The notes under the pieces are model-generated. The model was not told the origin of the DNA. It made no database searches and was given only the letters and a program-made list of their open reading frames with translations. Shown here piece after piece: positions 31,075 to 38,673 of a stretch of 51,629 nucleotides of DNA (its first letter is position 1; every line of letters starts with the position of its first letter). The stretch is from contig NZ_NFLU01000016.1 in assembly GCF_002161085.1 (NCBI RefSeq), positions 1-51,629 on the forward strand, given 5' to 3'. This stretch comes from Flavonifractor sp. An112 (GTDB taxonomy: Bacteria; Bacillota; Clostridia; Oscillospirales; Oscillospiraceae). Position numbers and translations under genes: made by a program.

Positions 31075-31709
31075 GAGGCAAATTCCTCCCCGGCGCCCAG
31101 GGCGGACACAAAGCCGCCCCGGGTCTTGGTGGTGTCGTACCACAGGTGCAGGTCCATAGTGAAGGCCTCGCCGTTGTCCACAATGGAGGCAGTGTCGCCG
31201 TCCAGCCCGATGAGGGTCACCCAGTGCCACCGGTGGAGCTGCTTGACCTTGCCGTTGTCCAGGTTGAGAAAGGCCACCGGACAGTCCGCCTCCAGACTGG
31301 CGGTCACAAAGGAACGCAGCTGTTCCCAGGGGGGACGCTTGGTGCGGGGGGTGGGGAAGGCAAAAAGGGAGGGGGCCAGAGGTACCCCTACGGCTTTGCC
31401 GTAGTCCGTCATGCCTTCCACCATGTACTCCGGCCGGTTGAGACCGTGGCTCCGGGGGGTGATATACTCCCACACCCGACACATATGCTCCAGAAAGCCC
31501 GCCCGGTCTGTCCCCATTTTGGCTCGCAATGGGGAAAACTCGGGCCGCTGCTGGGCAAGATAGTGGAAGATGAGGGCGGCGGTGTTGGGGCCGCACCCCG
31601 CCCGCTGCTGCCAGAGATCGGGGAACCAGTCCTGATCCGCCCCGTGGGTCACGGTGCCGTCGGGGCCGGTCAGATCCAGCCGCTCCGGGTGAAGAATGAA
31701 TGTGGGCAT
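31068..31709 (-). CDS. Putative C39-like cysteine peptidase
   Basis: A 213-residue cytoplasmic-looking protein without signal peptide. It shows a papain-like pattern: QQRAGCGPNTAAL (Cys nucleophile after Gln), HRWHWVTLIGLDGD (His) and SIVDNGEAFTMD (Asn/Asp), as in Peptidase_C39-type domains. The substrate is unknown. It is paired with a DUF1294 membrane protein by a seven-base overlap. Assignment is from motif spacing only. Confidence 0.55.
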   Translation of the reverse strand: MPTFILHPERLDLTGPDGTVTHGADQDWFPDLWQQRAGCGPNTAALIFHYLAQQRPEFSPLRAKMGTDRAGFLEHMCRVWEYITPRSHGLNRPEYMVEGMTDYGKAVGVPLAPSLFAFPTPRTKRPPWEQLRSFVTASLEADCPVAFLNLDNGKVKQLHRWHWVTLIGLDGDTASIVDNGEAFTMDLHLWYDTTKTRGGFVSALGAGEEFASC

Positions 31710-31771
31710 CCGCCCACCCCCTTTTTGTAATGGTTATGACCAGTATAGCATTCCTGTCAAGGCGGCGGCAG

Positions 31772-31800
31772 TTGCCAGGGGAGAAAAACTGTGTTATCCT
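31772..31800 (+). promoter_or_regulatory. Promoter of ylmH
   Basis: TTGCCA (31772-31777), a 17-base spacer and TATCCT (31795-31800). Confidence 0.65.
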
Positions 31801-31824
31801 GTAGAGAACAACAGGAGGAAGGAT

Positions 31825-32616
31825 ATGACCAAGACCGAACTGCTGAATAAGCTGGCCCGGGACGGGGAGGAGCGGCTGCTGCTGGCCCGGGCTATGGACA
31901 AGCTGGAGCTGGCCCGTACCCGGTCGGTGCCCGGCCATACCGGCTTTTTATCCCCACAGGAGCGGGCCAGTGTGGAAAACCTGCTCAATGCCTGCGGCCA
32001 TCCCCGGCGCCTGTTCTACGGCGGGTTTGAGGGGGCGGAGCGGACGGTGTGCGCCTTCCTCCCCGACTGGCAGGAGGAGGACGTGTGGCTGGACAGCGAC
32101 TGCCCCATCAAGGCCGTCCGCTGCACCTGGTCCAATGGTACTCTAAGCCACCGGGATTTTCTGGGTTCCATTCTGGGCCTGGGGCTGGACCGGGAGAAGA
32201 TCGGGGACCTGCTGGTGGGGGACGGGGAGTGCCACATCCTGGCCCTGGAGGACGTGGCCGACTTTCTGGCCATGAATCTGGACCAGGCGGGCCGGGTGCG
32301 CCTCAAGACAGCCCCCATGGAGCTGGCCGACCTGAAGCCCCCCGAGGTGAAGGTGAAGCCCATCCGGGACACCGTCAGCTCCCTGCGGCTGGACGCGGTG
32401 GCCGCCTCCGGATTTTCCCTGTCCCGGGGCAAGGCGGCCGATCTCATTGCCTCGGGAAAGTTCCAGCTCAACCACCGGGAGTGCCTCAAGCCCGACCGCC
32501 CCGTGGCGGCGGGAGACGTGATGAGCTGCCGGGGCCTGGGCAAATGTGTCCTGAAAGAGGTGGGCGGCCCGTCCAAAAAGGGGCGAATTATGATTTTATT
32601 GGAGCGATATGTATAA
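31825..32616 (+). CDS. ylmH: YlmH-type RNA-binding protein with S4 domain
   Basis: The 263-residue protein starts at ATG 31825 after AGGAGGAAGG. The C-terminal S4 domain (about 180-255: [31 protein letters not shown]) binds RNA. The N-terminal half matches the YlmH domain ([22 protein letters not shown]). YlmH proteins are linked to translation and ribosome rescue. Usually the gene lies in the division cluster with sepF; here it is followed by a DUF896 gene overlapping by one base. Confidence 0.9.
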   Translation: MTKTELLNKLARDGEERLLLARAMDKLELARTRSVPGHTGFLSPQERASVENLLNACGHPRRLFYGGFEGAERTVCAFLPDWQEEDVWLDSDCPIKAVRCTWSNGTLSHRDFLGSILGLGLDREKIGDLLVGDGECHILALEDVADFLAMNLDQAGRVRLKTAPMELADLKPPEVKVKPIRDTVSSLRLDAVAASGFSLSRGKAADLIASGKFQLNHRECLKPDRPVAAGDVMSCRGLGKCVLKEVGGPSKKGRIMILLERYV

Positions 32617-32822
32617 TGGATGACAAAAAGATTGCCCGTATCAACGAGCTGGCCAAGAAGGCCAAGAGCGAGGAGGGCCTGACCCCCGAAGAGATGGTGG
32701 AGCGGGACCTGCTGCGGCAGGAGTACATTGCCGCCTACCGGAACAATCTGGTGGCCCAGCTGGAGAACACCTATATTGTGGAGCCCGACGGCACCAAGCA
32801 CAAGCTGGGCAAGAAGCCCTGA
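32616..32822 (+). CDS. DUF896 (YnzC-like) small protein
   Basis: A 68-residue helical protein: [44 protein letters not shown]. This is the DUF896 hairpin; Bacillus YnzC belongs here. It begins in TAATG at the ylmH stop, with GGAG upstream. Function unclear. Confidence 0.92.
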   Translation: MDDKKIARINELAKKAKSEEGLTPEEMVERDLLRQEYIAAYRNNLVAQLENTYIVEPDGTKHKLGKKP

Positions 32823-32856
32823 AAAAACCGCCTGCCATTTGGCAGGCGGTTTTTTG
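32822..32856 (+). terminator. Terminator after the DUF896 gene
   Basis: AAAACCGCCTGCC pairs with GGCAGGCGGTTTT around ATTT and is followed by T. Confidence 0.85.
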
Positions 32857-32882
32857 CGGGCGACCATAAAGGTCGCCCCTAC
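32857..32882. repeat. Short interspersed palindromic repeat, copy 2
   Basis: GGGCGACC, ATAAA loop, GGTCGCCCCTAC repeats the sequence at 29416-29440. Its end supplies the stop codon (CTA on the plus strand, TAG on the minus) of the antiporter gene. Confidence 0.6.
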
Positions 32883-34060
32883 TTGTCTTTGGAGAGCAGC
32901 CGTTTGTAGGTGAAGTCGATGGCGAAAGCGCCCAGGGGGGCGGTGACCAGGATGGCAATGACCGCCACGGTGAGCACGATCTGCCCGCACCCCAGGCCCA
33001 TGGCCAGAGGCACGCCGCCGATGGCAGCCTGGACGGTGGCCTTGGGCAGATAGGCCAGCACCGCAAAGATCCGCTCCTTTTTGTTGAGGCGGCTGCCTGC
33101 CATGCACAGCAGCACGCCCAGGGCCCGGAAGCACAGCACCCCCAGCACCGTGGCCACGGCGGCCAGACCGGCGGCTGCGGCATAGGGCAGGTTGACCTCG
33201 GCGCCCACCAGCACGAAGAGCATGATCTCAGCGCCCACCCACAGCTTGCCGAACTTGGCGGTGAGCCGCTGGGCCACCACCAGCCGCCAGCGCCGCAGGC
33301 CCAGACCGGCCCCCAGCACCGCCAGCAGGCCGGAGAAGGGCACCCAGGCTTCCACCGCATCCTCCAGGGCCACCAGCAGGAAGGCCAGGGAGAGCAGAAT
33401 GACCACCTTCACCGAGTCCCGCATATGGAACCGGGCAAAGAACTTTGCCAGCACAAAGCCGATGAGCAGGCCGAAGGCCGCACCCAGTACAATGGACACC
33501 GGCACCCCGGCCAGGGCGGCGGGGGAGAAGGAGCCCCCCTGGGCCATGCCGGTGAAGGAGGTAAAGAGGACGATGACGAACACGTCGTCCACCGAGGCCC
33601 CTGCCAGCACCATCTGGGGAATGCCCTTGGTGGTGCCGTAGCCCTCCTCCATCAGTTTGAGCATCCGGGGCACAATGACGGCGGGGGAGACCGCCCCCAC
33701 CACCGCGCCCATGATGGCGGCGTCCAGGGTGCTCACCTCCAGCAGCCGGGGGGCCAGTACCACCATGCCCAGCACCTCAAAGGCGGCGGGCAGGAAGCAC
33801 ATGAGGATGGCGGGCCGTCCCGCCCGGCGCAGATCCTCCACATCCAGACTCAGACCCGCCCGGGTGAGGATAATGACCAGGGCCAGCTGCCGCAGGTCGG
33901 CGGAAATCCCCAGCAGGGAGGGGGAGAGCAGATTGAGGACGCAGGGCCCCAGCAGAATGCCCGCCAGCAGCATACCCACCAGGGAGGGCAGCCGCAGCCT
34001 GGTGGCCAGGGTGCCCAGGGCCAGGCCCAGCAGCAGCACAAAGCCTAAACTTGTTAACAT
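32879..34060 (-). CDS. Cation:proton antiporter (CPA family)
   Basis: The 393-residue protein starts at ATG 34060 (AAGGA ten bases upstream) and has about eleven to twelve membrane helices. LPSLVGMLLAGILLGP opens the fold and GASVDDVFVIVLF holds the paired Asp typical of CPA2-type exchangers. It lacks a C-terminal TrkA-N or USP domain. It probably exchanges Na+ or K+ for H+; ion specificity cannot be read. It is preceded by a 230-base structured leader and a consensus promoter, so it may be under leader control. Confidence 0.88.
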   Translation of the reverse strand: MLTSLGFVLLLGLALGTLATRLRLPSLVGMLLAGILLGPCVLNLLSPSLLGISADLRQLALVIILTRAGLSLDVEDLRRAGRPAILMCFLPAAFEVLGMVVLAPRLLEVSTLDAAIMGAVVGAVSPAVIVPRMLKLMEEGYGTTKGIPQMVLAGASVDDVFVIVLFTSFTGMAQGGSFSPAALAGVPVSIVLGAAFGLLIGFVLAKFFARFHMRDSVKVVILLSLAFLLVALEDAVEAWVPFSGLLAVLGAGLGLRRWRLVVAQRLTAKFGKLWVGAEIMLFVLVGAEVNLPYAAAAGLAAVATVLGVLCFRALGVLLCMAGSRLNKKERIFAVLAYLPKATVQAAIGGVPLAMGLGCGQIVLTVAVIAILVTAPLGAFAIDFTYKRLLSKDK

Positions 34061-34292
34061 ACACACATCATCCTTCCCAGAGGGCGTCACCCTTCCTGCG
34101 CGGCATTGCCGCACAGGAAGGGTTGTGCATCATTTCCGGTTGCCCCAACGGGGCGAGGAAATGGCACATCTCTCTTTTTTGTTGCGTTTTTGCGCAACAA
34201 AAAAGCCAATGCCCCCTGCAACAAATTGCAGAAGTCATCAGCCAAACGGCGGTTCGGGCAAATGCCCCGGGCGGACCTCATCCCCGTATTTC
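34061..34292 (-). ncRNA. Long structured 5' leader of the antiporter gene (unclassified)
   Basis: Between the promoter and the ATG five hairpins can be drawn: 34090-34122 (16 bp), 34132-34162, 34174-34205 (13-bp perfect stem), 34216-34231 and 34256-34267. The CCTTCC of the last hairpin before the gene could alternatively pair with the GGAAGG ribosome site. No match to ydaO, Na+ or other riboswitches that I know was seen. It could be a new cis-regulator or simply an inserted repeat. Confidence 0.45.
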
Positions 34293-34298
34293 GGTGGC

Positions 34299-34327
34299 AG
34301 TATACCACAGGCTGATCCCCTTGTCAA
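34299..34327 (-). promoter_or_regulatory. Promoter of the antiporter gene
   Basis: On the minus strand consensus TTGACA (34322-34327) and TATACT (34299-34304) are separated by 17 bases. Confidence 0.8.
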
Positions 34328-34344
34328 CTGTGGGAAAAGGGAGT

Positions 34345-34593
34345 ATGATAATGCGTACAGAGCAAAACCGAACGCACAGCAGGCCAAGGCGTTCGGTTTT
34401 GCGGCGCAAGGGGCTTGTGCGATACTGCCCCAACCCCTTGCGCCGTTCGCCGGGACGTGTTTCGTTCCGGCGAACATACGCATTGTCACAATGTCGCAAT
34501 TTCACAAAACAGCGAAGTACGCCGTTTTGTGAAATTGCGCGGCCCTGCCGCGCCAATCAACCGCGTTGCGGTTGATTCAGCAGACATTATGAT
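34345..34593 (-). repeat. Structured element, copy A
   Basis: On the plus strand: stems 34362-34375/34389-34402 (14 bp), 34403-34413/34434-34444 (11 bp), 34445-34453/34467-34475 (9 bp), 34495-34510/34524-34539 (16 bp), 34537-34543/34547-34553 (7 bp) and 34555-34564/34568-34577 (10 bp), all perfect. AATGCGTA (34350) can pair with TACGCATT (34477) to close the first three. Read on the minus strand it is homologous to copy B at 36350-36618. It fills the gap between the antiporter promoter and tatD. Confidence 0.85.
34566..34593 (+). promoter_or_regulatory. Candidate tatD promoter at the end of element A
   Basis: TTGCGG (34566-34571), a 16-base spacer and TATGAT (34588-34593) point outward from the element toward tatD. 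Confidence 0.5.
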
Positions 34594-34621
34594 GAAAAAA
34601 ACAAGACCACAGGAGGCCTTT

Positions 34622-35386
34622 ATGATCTTCGATACCCACGCCCATTACTATGACGACGCCTTTGACGCCGACCGGGATGCCCTGCTGGCCCAGCTGCCGG
34701 ACAAGGGGGTGGACCTGGTGGTGTGCCCCGGCTGCGACCTGGAGTCCTCCCGGCAGTCCATGGCCCTGGCCGAGCGCTACGACTATCTCTACTTTGCCGC
34801 CGGGTTCCATCCGGAGAACCTGGAGGGTGTGACCATGGGTCAGCTGGATGAGATCCGCGCCCTGTGTGCCCACAAGAAATGTGTGGCGGTGGGGGAGATC
34901 GGCCTGGACTACTACTGGGTCAAGACCCCCGAGGACCGGGCCAACTCCCGGGACTTTTTTGACGCCCAGCTCTCCCTGGCGGAGGAGCTGGACCTGCCCG
35001 CCATCGTCCACGACCGGGACGCCCACAAGGACTGTGTGGACATGGTCCGTGCCCATCCCAACGCCCGGGGCGTGTTCCACTGCTACGCCGGCAGCATTGA
35101 GGACGCCAAGGTGCTGGTGGACAAGGGGTGGATGCTCTCCTTCACCGGCAATATCACCTTCAAGAACGCCCGCCGGGCCCCTGAGGTGATCCGCTGGCTG
35201 CCCATGGACCGGATTATGCTGGAGACCGACGCCCCCTACATGGCCCCCGAGCCCTACCGGGGCCGCCGGTGCGACTCCTCCCTCATCCCCCTGATGGCCC
35301 AGACGGTGGCCCAGCTGAAGGGACTGACCACCGAAGAAGTATTACAGATTACCCTGGAGAATGGAAAACGGTTTTTCGGCCTGTGA
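34622..35386 (+). CDS. tatD: TatD family metal-dependent hydrolase
   Basis: The 254-residue amidohydrolase-fold protein starts at ATG 34622 after CAGGAGG. Metal ligands are seen in FDTHAHYYD (two His), GEIGLDYYW (Glu), IVHDRDAHKD (His), FHCYAGS (His) and LETDAPYMAP (Asp). TatD proteins are Mg2+-dependent DNases/3' exonucleases. The radical SAM gene that follows 16 bases later is of the TatD-linked type, so the two form one unit. Confidence 0.93.
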   Translation: MIFDTHAHYYDDAFDADRDALLAQLPDKGVDLVVCPGCDLESSRQSMALAERYDYLYFAAGFHPENLEGVTMGQLDEIRALCAHKKCVAVGEIGLDYYWVKTPEDRANSRDFFDAQLSLAEELDLPAIVHDRDAHKDCVDMVRAHPNARGVFHCYAGSIEDAKVLVDKGWMLSFTGNITFKNARRAPEVIRWLPMDRIMLETDAPYMAPEPYRGRRCDSSLIPLMAQTVAQLKGLTTEEVLQITLENGKRFFGL

Positions 35387-35402
35387 GTAAGGAGGTATTT
35401 TT

Positions 35403-36020
35403 ATGGAGACCATTTCCTATGAGTACGAAGGCGCCCTCTATGTGAACCTGACCAACCGGTGCGACTGCCGGTGCGTGTTCTGCCTGCGACACAACGGCCA
35501 TAAGGGCTCCATCTATGCCGATGATCTGTGGCTGGACCACGAGCCCACCCGGCAGGAGGCCCTGGACGACCTGCTGGCCCGGGACTACTCCAAGTACCGG
35601 GAGCTGGTGTTCTGCGGCTTCGGCGAGCCCATGTACCGCACCGACGACATCCTGTGGCTGGTGGACCAGCTGAAGGAGAAGGTGCCCAACCTGCCTCCCA
35701 TCCGCATCAATACCAACGGCCACGCCAACCTGATCCTGGGCCGGGACGTGACGCCTGAGCTGTCCGGCCGCATCGACACCGTATCCATCTCCCTCAACGG
35801 CTCCACGCCGGAGGAATACTGTGCCGTCACCCAGCCCAGGGACGGGGTCAAGGCCTGGGAGGCCATGCTGGACTTCGCCAGGAAGGCCAAGGCCCATGTG
35901 CCCCATGTGGTGATGACCATCGTGGACAAGGACAAGACCCCGGCGGAGATCGACCGCTGCCGGGCCATCACGGAGGAGCTGGGGGTCACCCTCCGTATCC
36001 GGGCCTATATCGAGGATTAA
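35403..36020 (+). CDS. TatD-associated radical SAM protein
   Basis: A 205-residue radical SAM enzyme with CDCRCVFC (CxxxCxxC) binding the 4Fe-4S cluster, FCGFGEPMYR and NTNGHANL as SAM-contacting strands. It lacks a SPASM extension. The size and its place behind tatD match the TatD-linked radical SAM family; the reaction is unknown. AAGGAGG precedes the ATG. Confidence 0.9.
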   Translation: METISYEYEGALYVNLTNRCDCRCVFCLRHNGHKGSIYADDLWLDHEPTRQEALDDLLARDYSKYRELVFCGFGEPMYRTDDILWLVDQLKEKVPNLPPIRINTNGHANLILGRDVTPELSGRIDTVSISLNGSTPEEYCAVTQPRDGVKAWEAMLDFARKAKAHVPHVVMTIVDKDKTPAEIDRCRAITEELGVTLRIRAYIED

Positions 36021-36062
36021 AAACAGCTGGGGCGCTGCAACAGCAGCGCCCCAGCTTGTTTT
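36021..36062. terminator. Bidirectional terminator
   Basis: A 14-bp perfect stem (AGCTGGGGCGCTGC, 36025-36038, with 36043-36056) is flanked by AAA and TTGTTTT; it serves the convergent radical SAM and HPr-like genes. Confidence 0.85.
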
Positions 36063-36065
36063 CCT

Positions 36066-36299
36066 TTACTTGACAAAGGCGGCTACCGCCTGACGGAAGG
36101 CGGCCTGATCGCCGTCGCTGCCGTGGAGGCGGACTGTCACCGGGTGAGACAGGTCCAGAGAAAACAGCCCCATAATGGACTTACCGTCCACCACATAGCG
36201 GCCGGACAGAATGTCCACCTCGCAGGGAGAGCGGGTGGCGGCGTTGACAAACTGGCGGACCTCCTCGATGGAGGCCAGAGAGACCTGGAATTCAGACAT
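36066..36299 (-). CDS. HPr-like protein without the phosphorylatable His
   Basis: A 77-residue HPr-fold protein with AGGAGGTG before its ATG. The segment DGKSIMGLFSLDLS keeps the Ser (S41) that HPr kinase modifies in HPr/Crh. The region that should hold the active His (His-Ala-Arg-Pro) reads NAATRSPCEV, so it cannot carry sugar phosphotransfer. It may act like Crh in regulation or be a diverged paralog. Confidence 0.82.
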   Translation of the reverse strand: MSEFQVSLASIEEVRQFVNAATRSPCEVDILSGRYVVDGKSIMGLFSLDLSHPVTVRLHGSDGDQAAFRQAVAAFVK

Positions 36300-36326
36300 G
36301 GGGCACCTCCTGAACGAATATTATCC

Positions 36327-36354
36327 TTGCAATCAAACTGGAATTCCGTATAAT
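36327..36354 (+). promoter_or_regulatory. Candidate promoter reading into element B
   Basis: TTGCAA (36327-36332), a 16-base spacer and TATAAT (36349-36354). It would transcribe the structured element from near its left end. Confidence 0.5.
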
Positions 36355-36618
36355 AATGTCTGCTGAATAAACCGCGATGCGGTTTATTCGCGCGAAGGTA
36401 GCCGCGCAATTTCATAAAAACAGCTCAAAGTGGCTGTTTTTATGAAATTCAGCCATTGTTACAATGCGTATTTCCGTTGGCGCGTCTCAACGCACCAACG
36501 GAAAGTGCGAGGTTTTTTGGACCAGATCGTCCAAAACCCTTGCACTTGAACAAAGCCATTTGGCCTTGAAAACCTTGGTTTTCAAGGCTTGTGACTTTGT
36601 TCAGTACGCATTATAATA
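36350..36618 (+). repeat. Structured element, copy B
   Basis: Stems: 36366-36375/36379-36388 (10 bp), 36390-36394/36403-36407, 36408-36424/36433-36449 (17 bp), 36454-36459/36461-36466, 36471-36480/36495-36504 (10 bp), 36504-36520 with 36531-36546 (interrupted), and 36547-36555/36595-36603 enclosing 36564-36574/36577-36587. AATGCGTA (36463) can pair with TACGCATT (36605). Unpaired segments ATAATGTCTGCTGAAT, CCGCGCAATTTCA and ACAATGCGTA are shared with copy A read on its minus strand, while most stem bases differ compensatorily. Confidence 0.85.
36589..36617 (+). promoter_or_regulatory. Candidate mtaB promoter at the right end of element B
   Basis: TTGTGA (36589-36594), a 17-base spacer and TATAAT (36612-36617) point out of the element toward mtaB. 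Confidence 0.6.
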
Positions 36619-36704
36619 GGGGATATCGAAACTCTGTCCTGTTTATTATACTGACAAGTCAGATGTTTTTCAACAGGAAAACGCCTGTAAAGAGAGGAAA
36701 GCGT

Positions 36705-37994
36705 ATGCGTACAGCGATCTATACCCTGGGCTGTAAGGTGAACCAGTACGAGACCCAGGCCATGGAGGCCGAGCTCACCCGCCGGGGCCACACTCTGGTG
36801 CCCTTTGACGGGGAGGCCGACGCCTATATCATCAACACCTGCACCGTTACGGCGGTGAGCGACAAGAAGTCCCGCCAGATGATCCGGCAGGCCCGTAAGC
36901 GCTCCCCCCACGCCATTGTGGCGGTGTGTGGCTGCTACGCCCAGACCGACCCCGAGGCGGTGGAGGCTCTGGAGGTGGACCTGGTGATGGGCACCAACGA
37001 CCGCATGGGCTTTCTGGACCGGCTGGAGGCCCTGAGCCCAGACGGGGGCCAGGTGGTGGACGTGGACGACGCCCTCCGCCGCCGCGCCTTCGAGCGGCTG
37101 CCCGCCGGCGGCCTGGAGGGCCGCACCCGGGCCATGCTGAAGGTGGAGGACGGCTGCGTCAACTTCTGCACCTACTGCATCATCCCCTACGCCCGGGGCC
37201 CCATCCGCTCCCTGCCCGCTGCCGAGGCCGCCGCCCAGGCCGCCAAGCTGGCAGAGGAGGGCTACAAAGAGCTGGTGCTTACCGGCATCGAGATCTCCTC
37301 TTGGGGCCGGGATCTGGAGGGCAAGCCGGAGCTGATGGACCTGATTGAGGCGGTGTGCGCCGCCGCGCCGGAGTGCCGGGTGCGGCTGGGCTCTCTGGAG
37401 CCCCGCACCATTACCGCCGATTTCTGCCGTCGGGGGGCGGCTATCCCCAACCTGTGCCCCCACTTCCACCTGTCCATGCAGTCGGGGTGCGACAGCGTTT
37501 TGAAGCGGATGAACCGGAAATATGATACCGCGCGGTATTATGAGAGCGTCAGATTCCTGCGGGAATACTTTGACCGGCCCGGAATCACCACAGATCTCAT
37601 TGTGGGCTTCCCCGGCGAGACCGAGGAGGAGTTTGTCCAGACTCTGGACTTTGTGCAAAAGTGCGCCTTTTCCGCCATGCACATCTTCCCCTACTCCCGC
37701 CGCTCCGGCACCCCTGCCGCCGCCATGGCCGGCCAGTGCTCCAACGCGGTGAAGGAGGAGCGGGCCCACCGGGCGGGTGAGGTGGCCCGTGGGCTCCGCC
37801 AGGCCTGGCTGGAGAGCTGGGTGGGCCAGACTCTGCCCGTTCTCTTCGAGGAGGAGAAGGACGGCCTGTGGCGGGGCCACGCCCCCAACTATACCGAGGT
37901 CTTTGTTTCGGGCCAGGGATTACACAATGTGATACAAGACGTAAAAATAACAGGCCTTCATGGAGAAGGCCTGTTGGGTGAGCTTGTGCTGTAA
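36705..37994 (+). CDS. mtaB: tRNA t6A37 methylthiotransferase MtaB
   Basis: The 429-residue protein (ATG 36705 after GAGAGGAAA) adds a methylthio group to t6A37 in tRNAs reading ANN codons. The UPF0004 domain begins YTLGCKVNQYE with Cys ligands in NTCTVT and CGCYAQ. The radical SAM cluster is CVNFCTYC (about residue 151), and a C-terminal TRAM-like domain ends the protein. The 3' end of the gene contains a perfect inverted repeat (AACAGGCCTT near 37949), possibly part of its termination. Confidence 0.95.
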   Translation: MRTAIYTLGCKVNQYETQAMEAELTRRGHTLVPFDGEADAYIINTCTVTAVSDKKSRQMIRQARKRSPHAIVAVCGCYAQTDPEAVEALEVDLVMGTNDRMGFLDRLEALSPDGGQVVDVDDALRRRAFERLPAGGLEGRTRAMLKVEDGCVNFCTYCIIPYARGPIRSLPAAEAAAQAAKLAEEGYKELVLTGIEISSWGRDLEGKPELMDLIEAVCAAAPECRVRLGSLEPRTITADFCRRGAAIPNLCPHFHLSMQSGCDSVLKRMNRKYDTARYYESVRFLREYFDRPGITTDLIVGFPGETEEEFVQTLDFVQKCAFSAMHIFPYSRRSGTPAAAMAGQCSNAVKEERAHRAGEVARGLRQAWLESWVGQTLPVLFEEEKDGLWRGHAPNYTEVFVSGQGLHNVIQDVKITGLHGEGLLGELVL

Positions 37995-38032
37995 CGGGGA
38001 CTGCGGGGCGGGGGCTGGCCTCCCGCTCTGCG

Positions 38033-38605
38033 TTACTTGTTGCGATGAAACTTTGTCTTGAACTTCTCCACCCAGGGCTCCAGACGCTCCCGGGGAAGAA
38101 GATAGTTGATGAGCAGGGACATGGCCACGCCCATGCCGGTGTCAAACATCCGGTCCAGGGCGTAGGACACATAGGTGTCCACCGGCGTGTTGAACAGGAC
38201 GATGCACAGTACCACGCCGCCGGGCTGTACCGCTCCCACCCAGAAGGTCTGGGCCAGCAGGATCAGGATGATGACGCCCACAAAGAGTAGAGGCACCAGC
38301 AGCAGCCGGTTCTCCCCGTCGGGGTAGAAGATCAGGTAGATGCGGAACAGCCCCATGCCCAGCAGGCCGCCGATGATGGTGCCGAAGAGCCGGTTGCCGC
38401 CGTGGAGTTTGGAGTGGTCCATATTGGCCCCCATGCCGAAGATGGCGCCGATGCAGGCGAAGGTGGGGTTGCGCTCACTGAGAAAGAAGTGGTAGATCAG
38501 GGCGCACAGAGAGGCGGAGAGGGCGGTTTTCAGATTGCGCAGGCCGATGTGCAGATGCAGATGGTGGGTTGTGGTGGCGGAGCCGGAGGCGGGGGCGTCT
38601 TTCAT
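38033..38605 (-). CDS. FUSC/aromatic-acid-exporter-type membrane protein
   Basis: A 190-residue protein with about six helices: LKTALSASLCALIYHFF, FACIGAIFGMG, LFGTIIGGLLGMGLFRIYL, LLLVPLLFVGVIILILLAQ and FNTPVDTYVSYALDRMFDTGMGVAMSLLINYLL. The R-x-x-D-T-x-x-G pattern is typical of the FUSC/ArAE N-terminal membrane domain; the usual cytoplasmic domain is absent. CAGGAG precedes the ATG. Substrate unknown. Confidence 0.75.
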   Translation of the reverse strand: MKDAPASGSATTTHHLHLHIGLRNLKTALSASLCALIYHFFLSERNPTFACIGAIFGMGANMDHSKLHGGNRLFGTIIGGLLGMGLFRIYLIFYPDGENRLLLVPLLFVGVIILILLAQTFWVGAVQPGGVVLCIVLFNTPVDTYVSYALDRMFDTGMGVAMSLLINYLLPRERLEPWVEKFKTKFHRNK

Positions 38606-38673
38606 GATGAGGTCACACTCCTGATGTTTGATTTTGAGATCAGTCGAGGTTTTTGAAAAACGGGAGGTACGCG

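Noticed and set aside
34061-34310. ydaO (c-di-AMP) or Na+ riboswitch before the antiporter
   Set aside because: The conserved cores I know for these classes were not found; only unassigned hairpins are present.
34345-36618. CRISPR array at the hairpin-rich elements
   Set aside because: The repeats are palindromic stems of different sequence within one unit, not identical direct repeats with spacers.
36350-36618. Cis-regulatory leader of mtaB as the sole explanation of element B
   Set aside because: Copy A has the opposite orientation relative to its downstream plus-strand gene tatD, so a shared leader role does not fit both.
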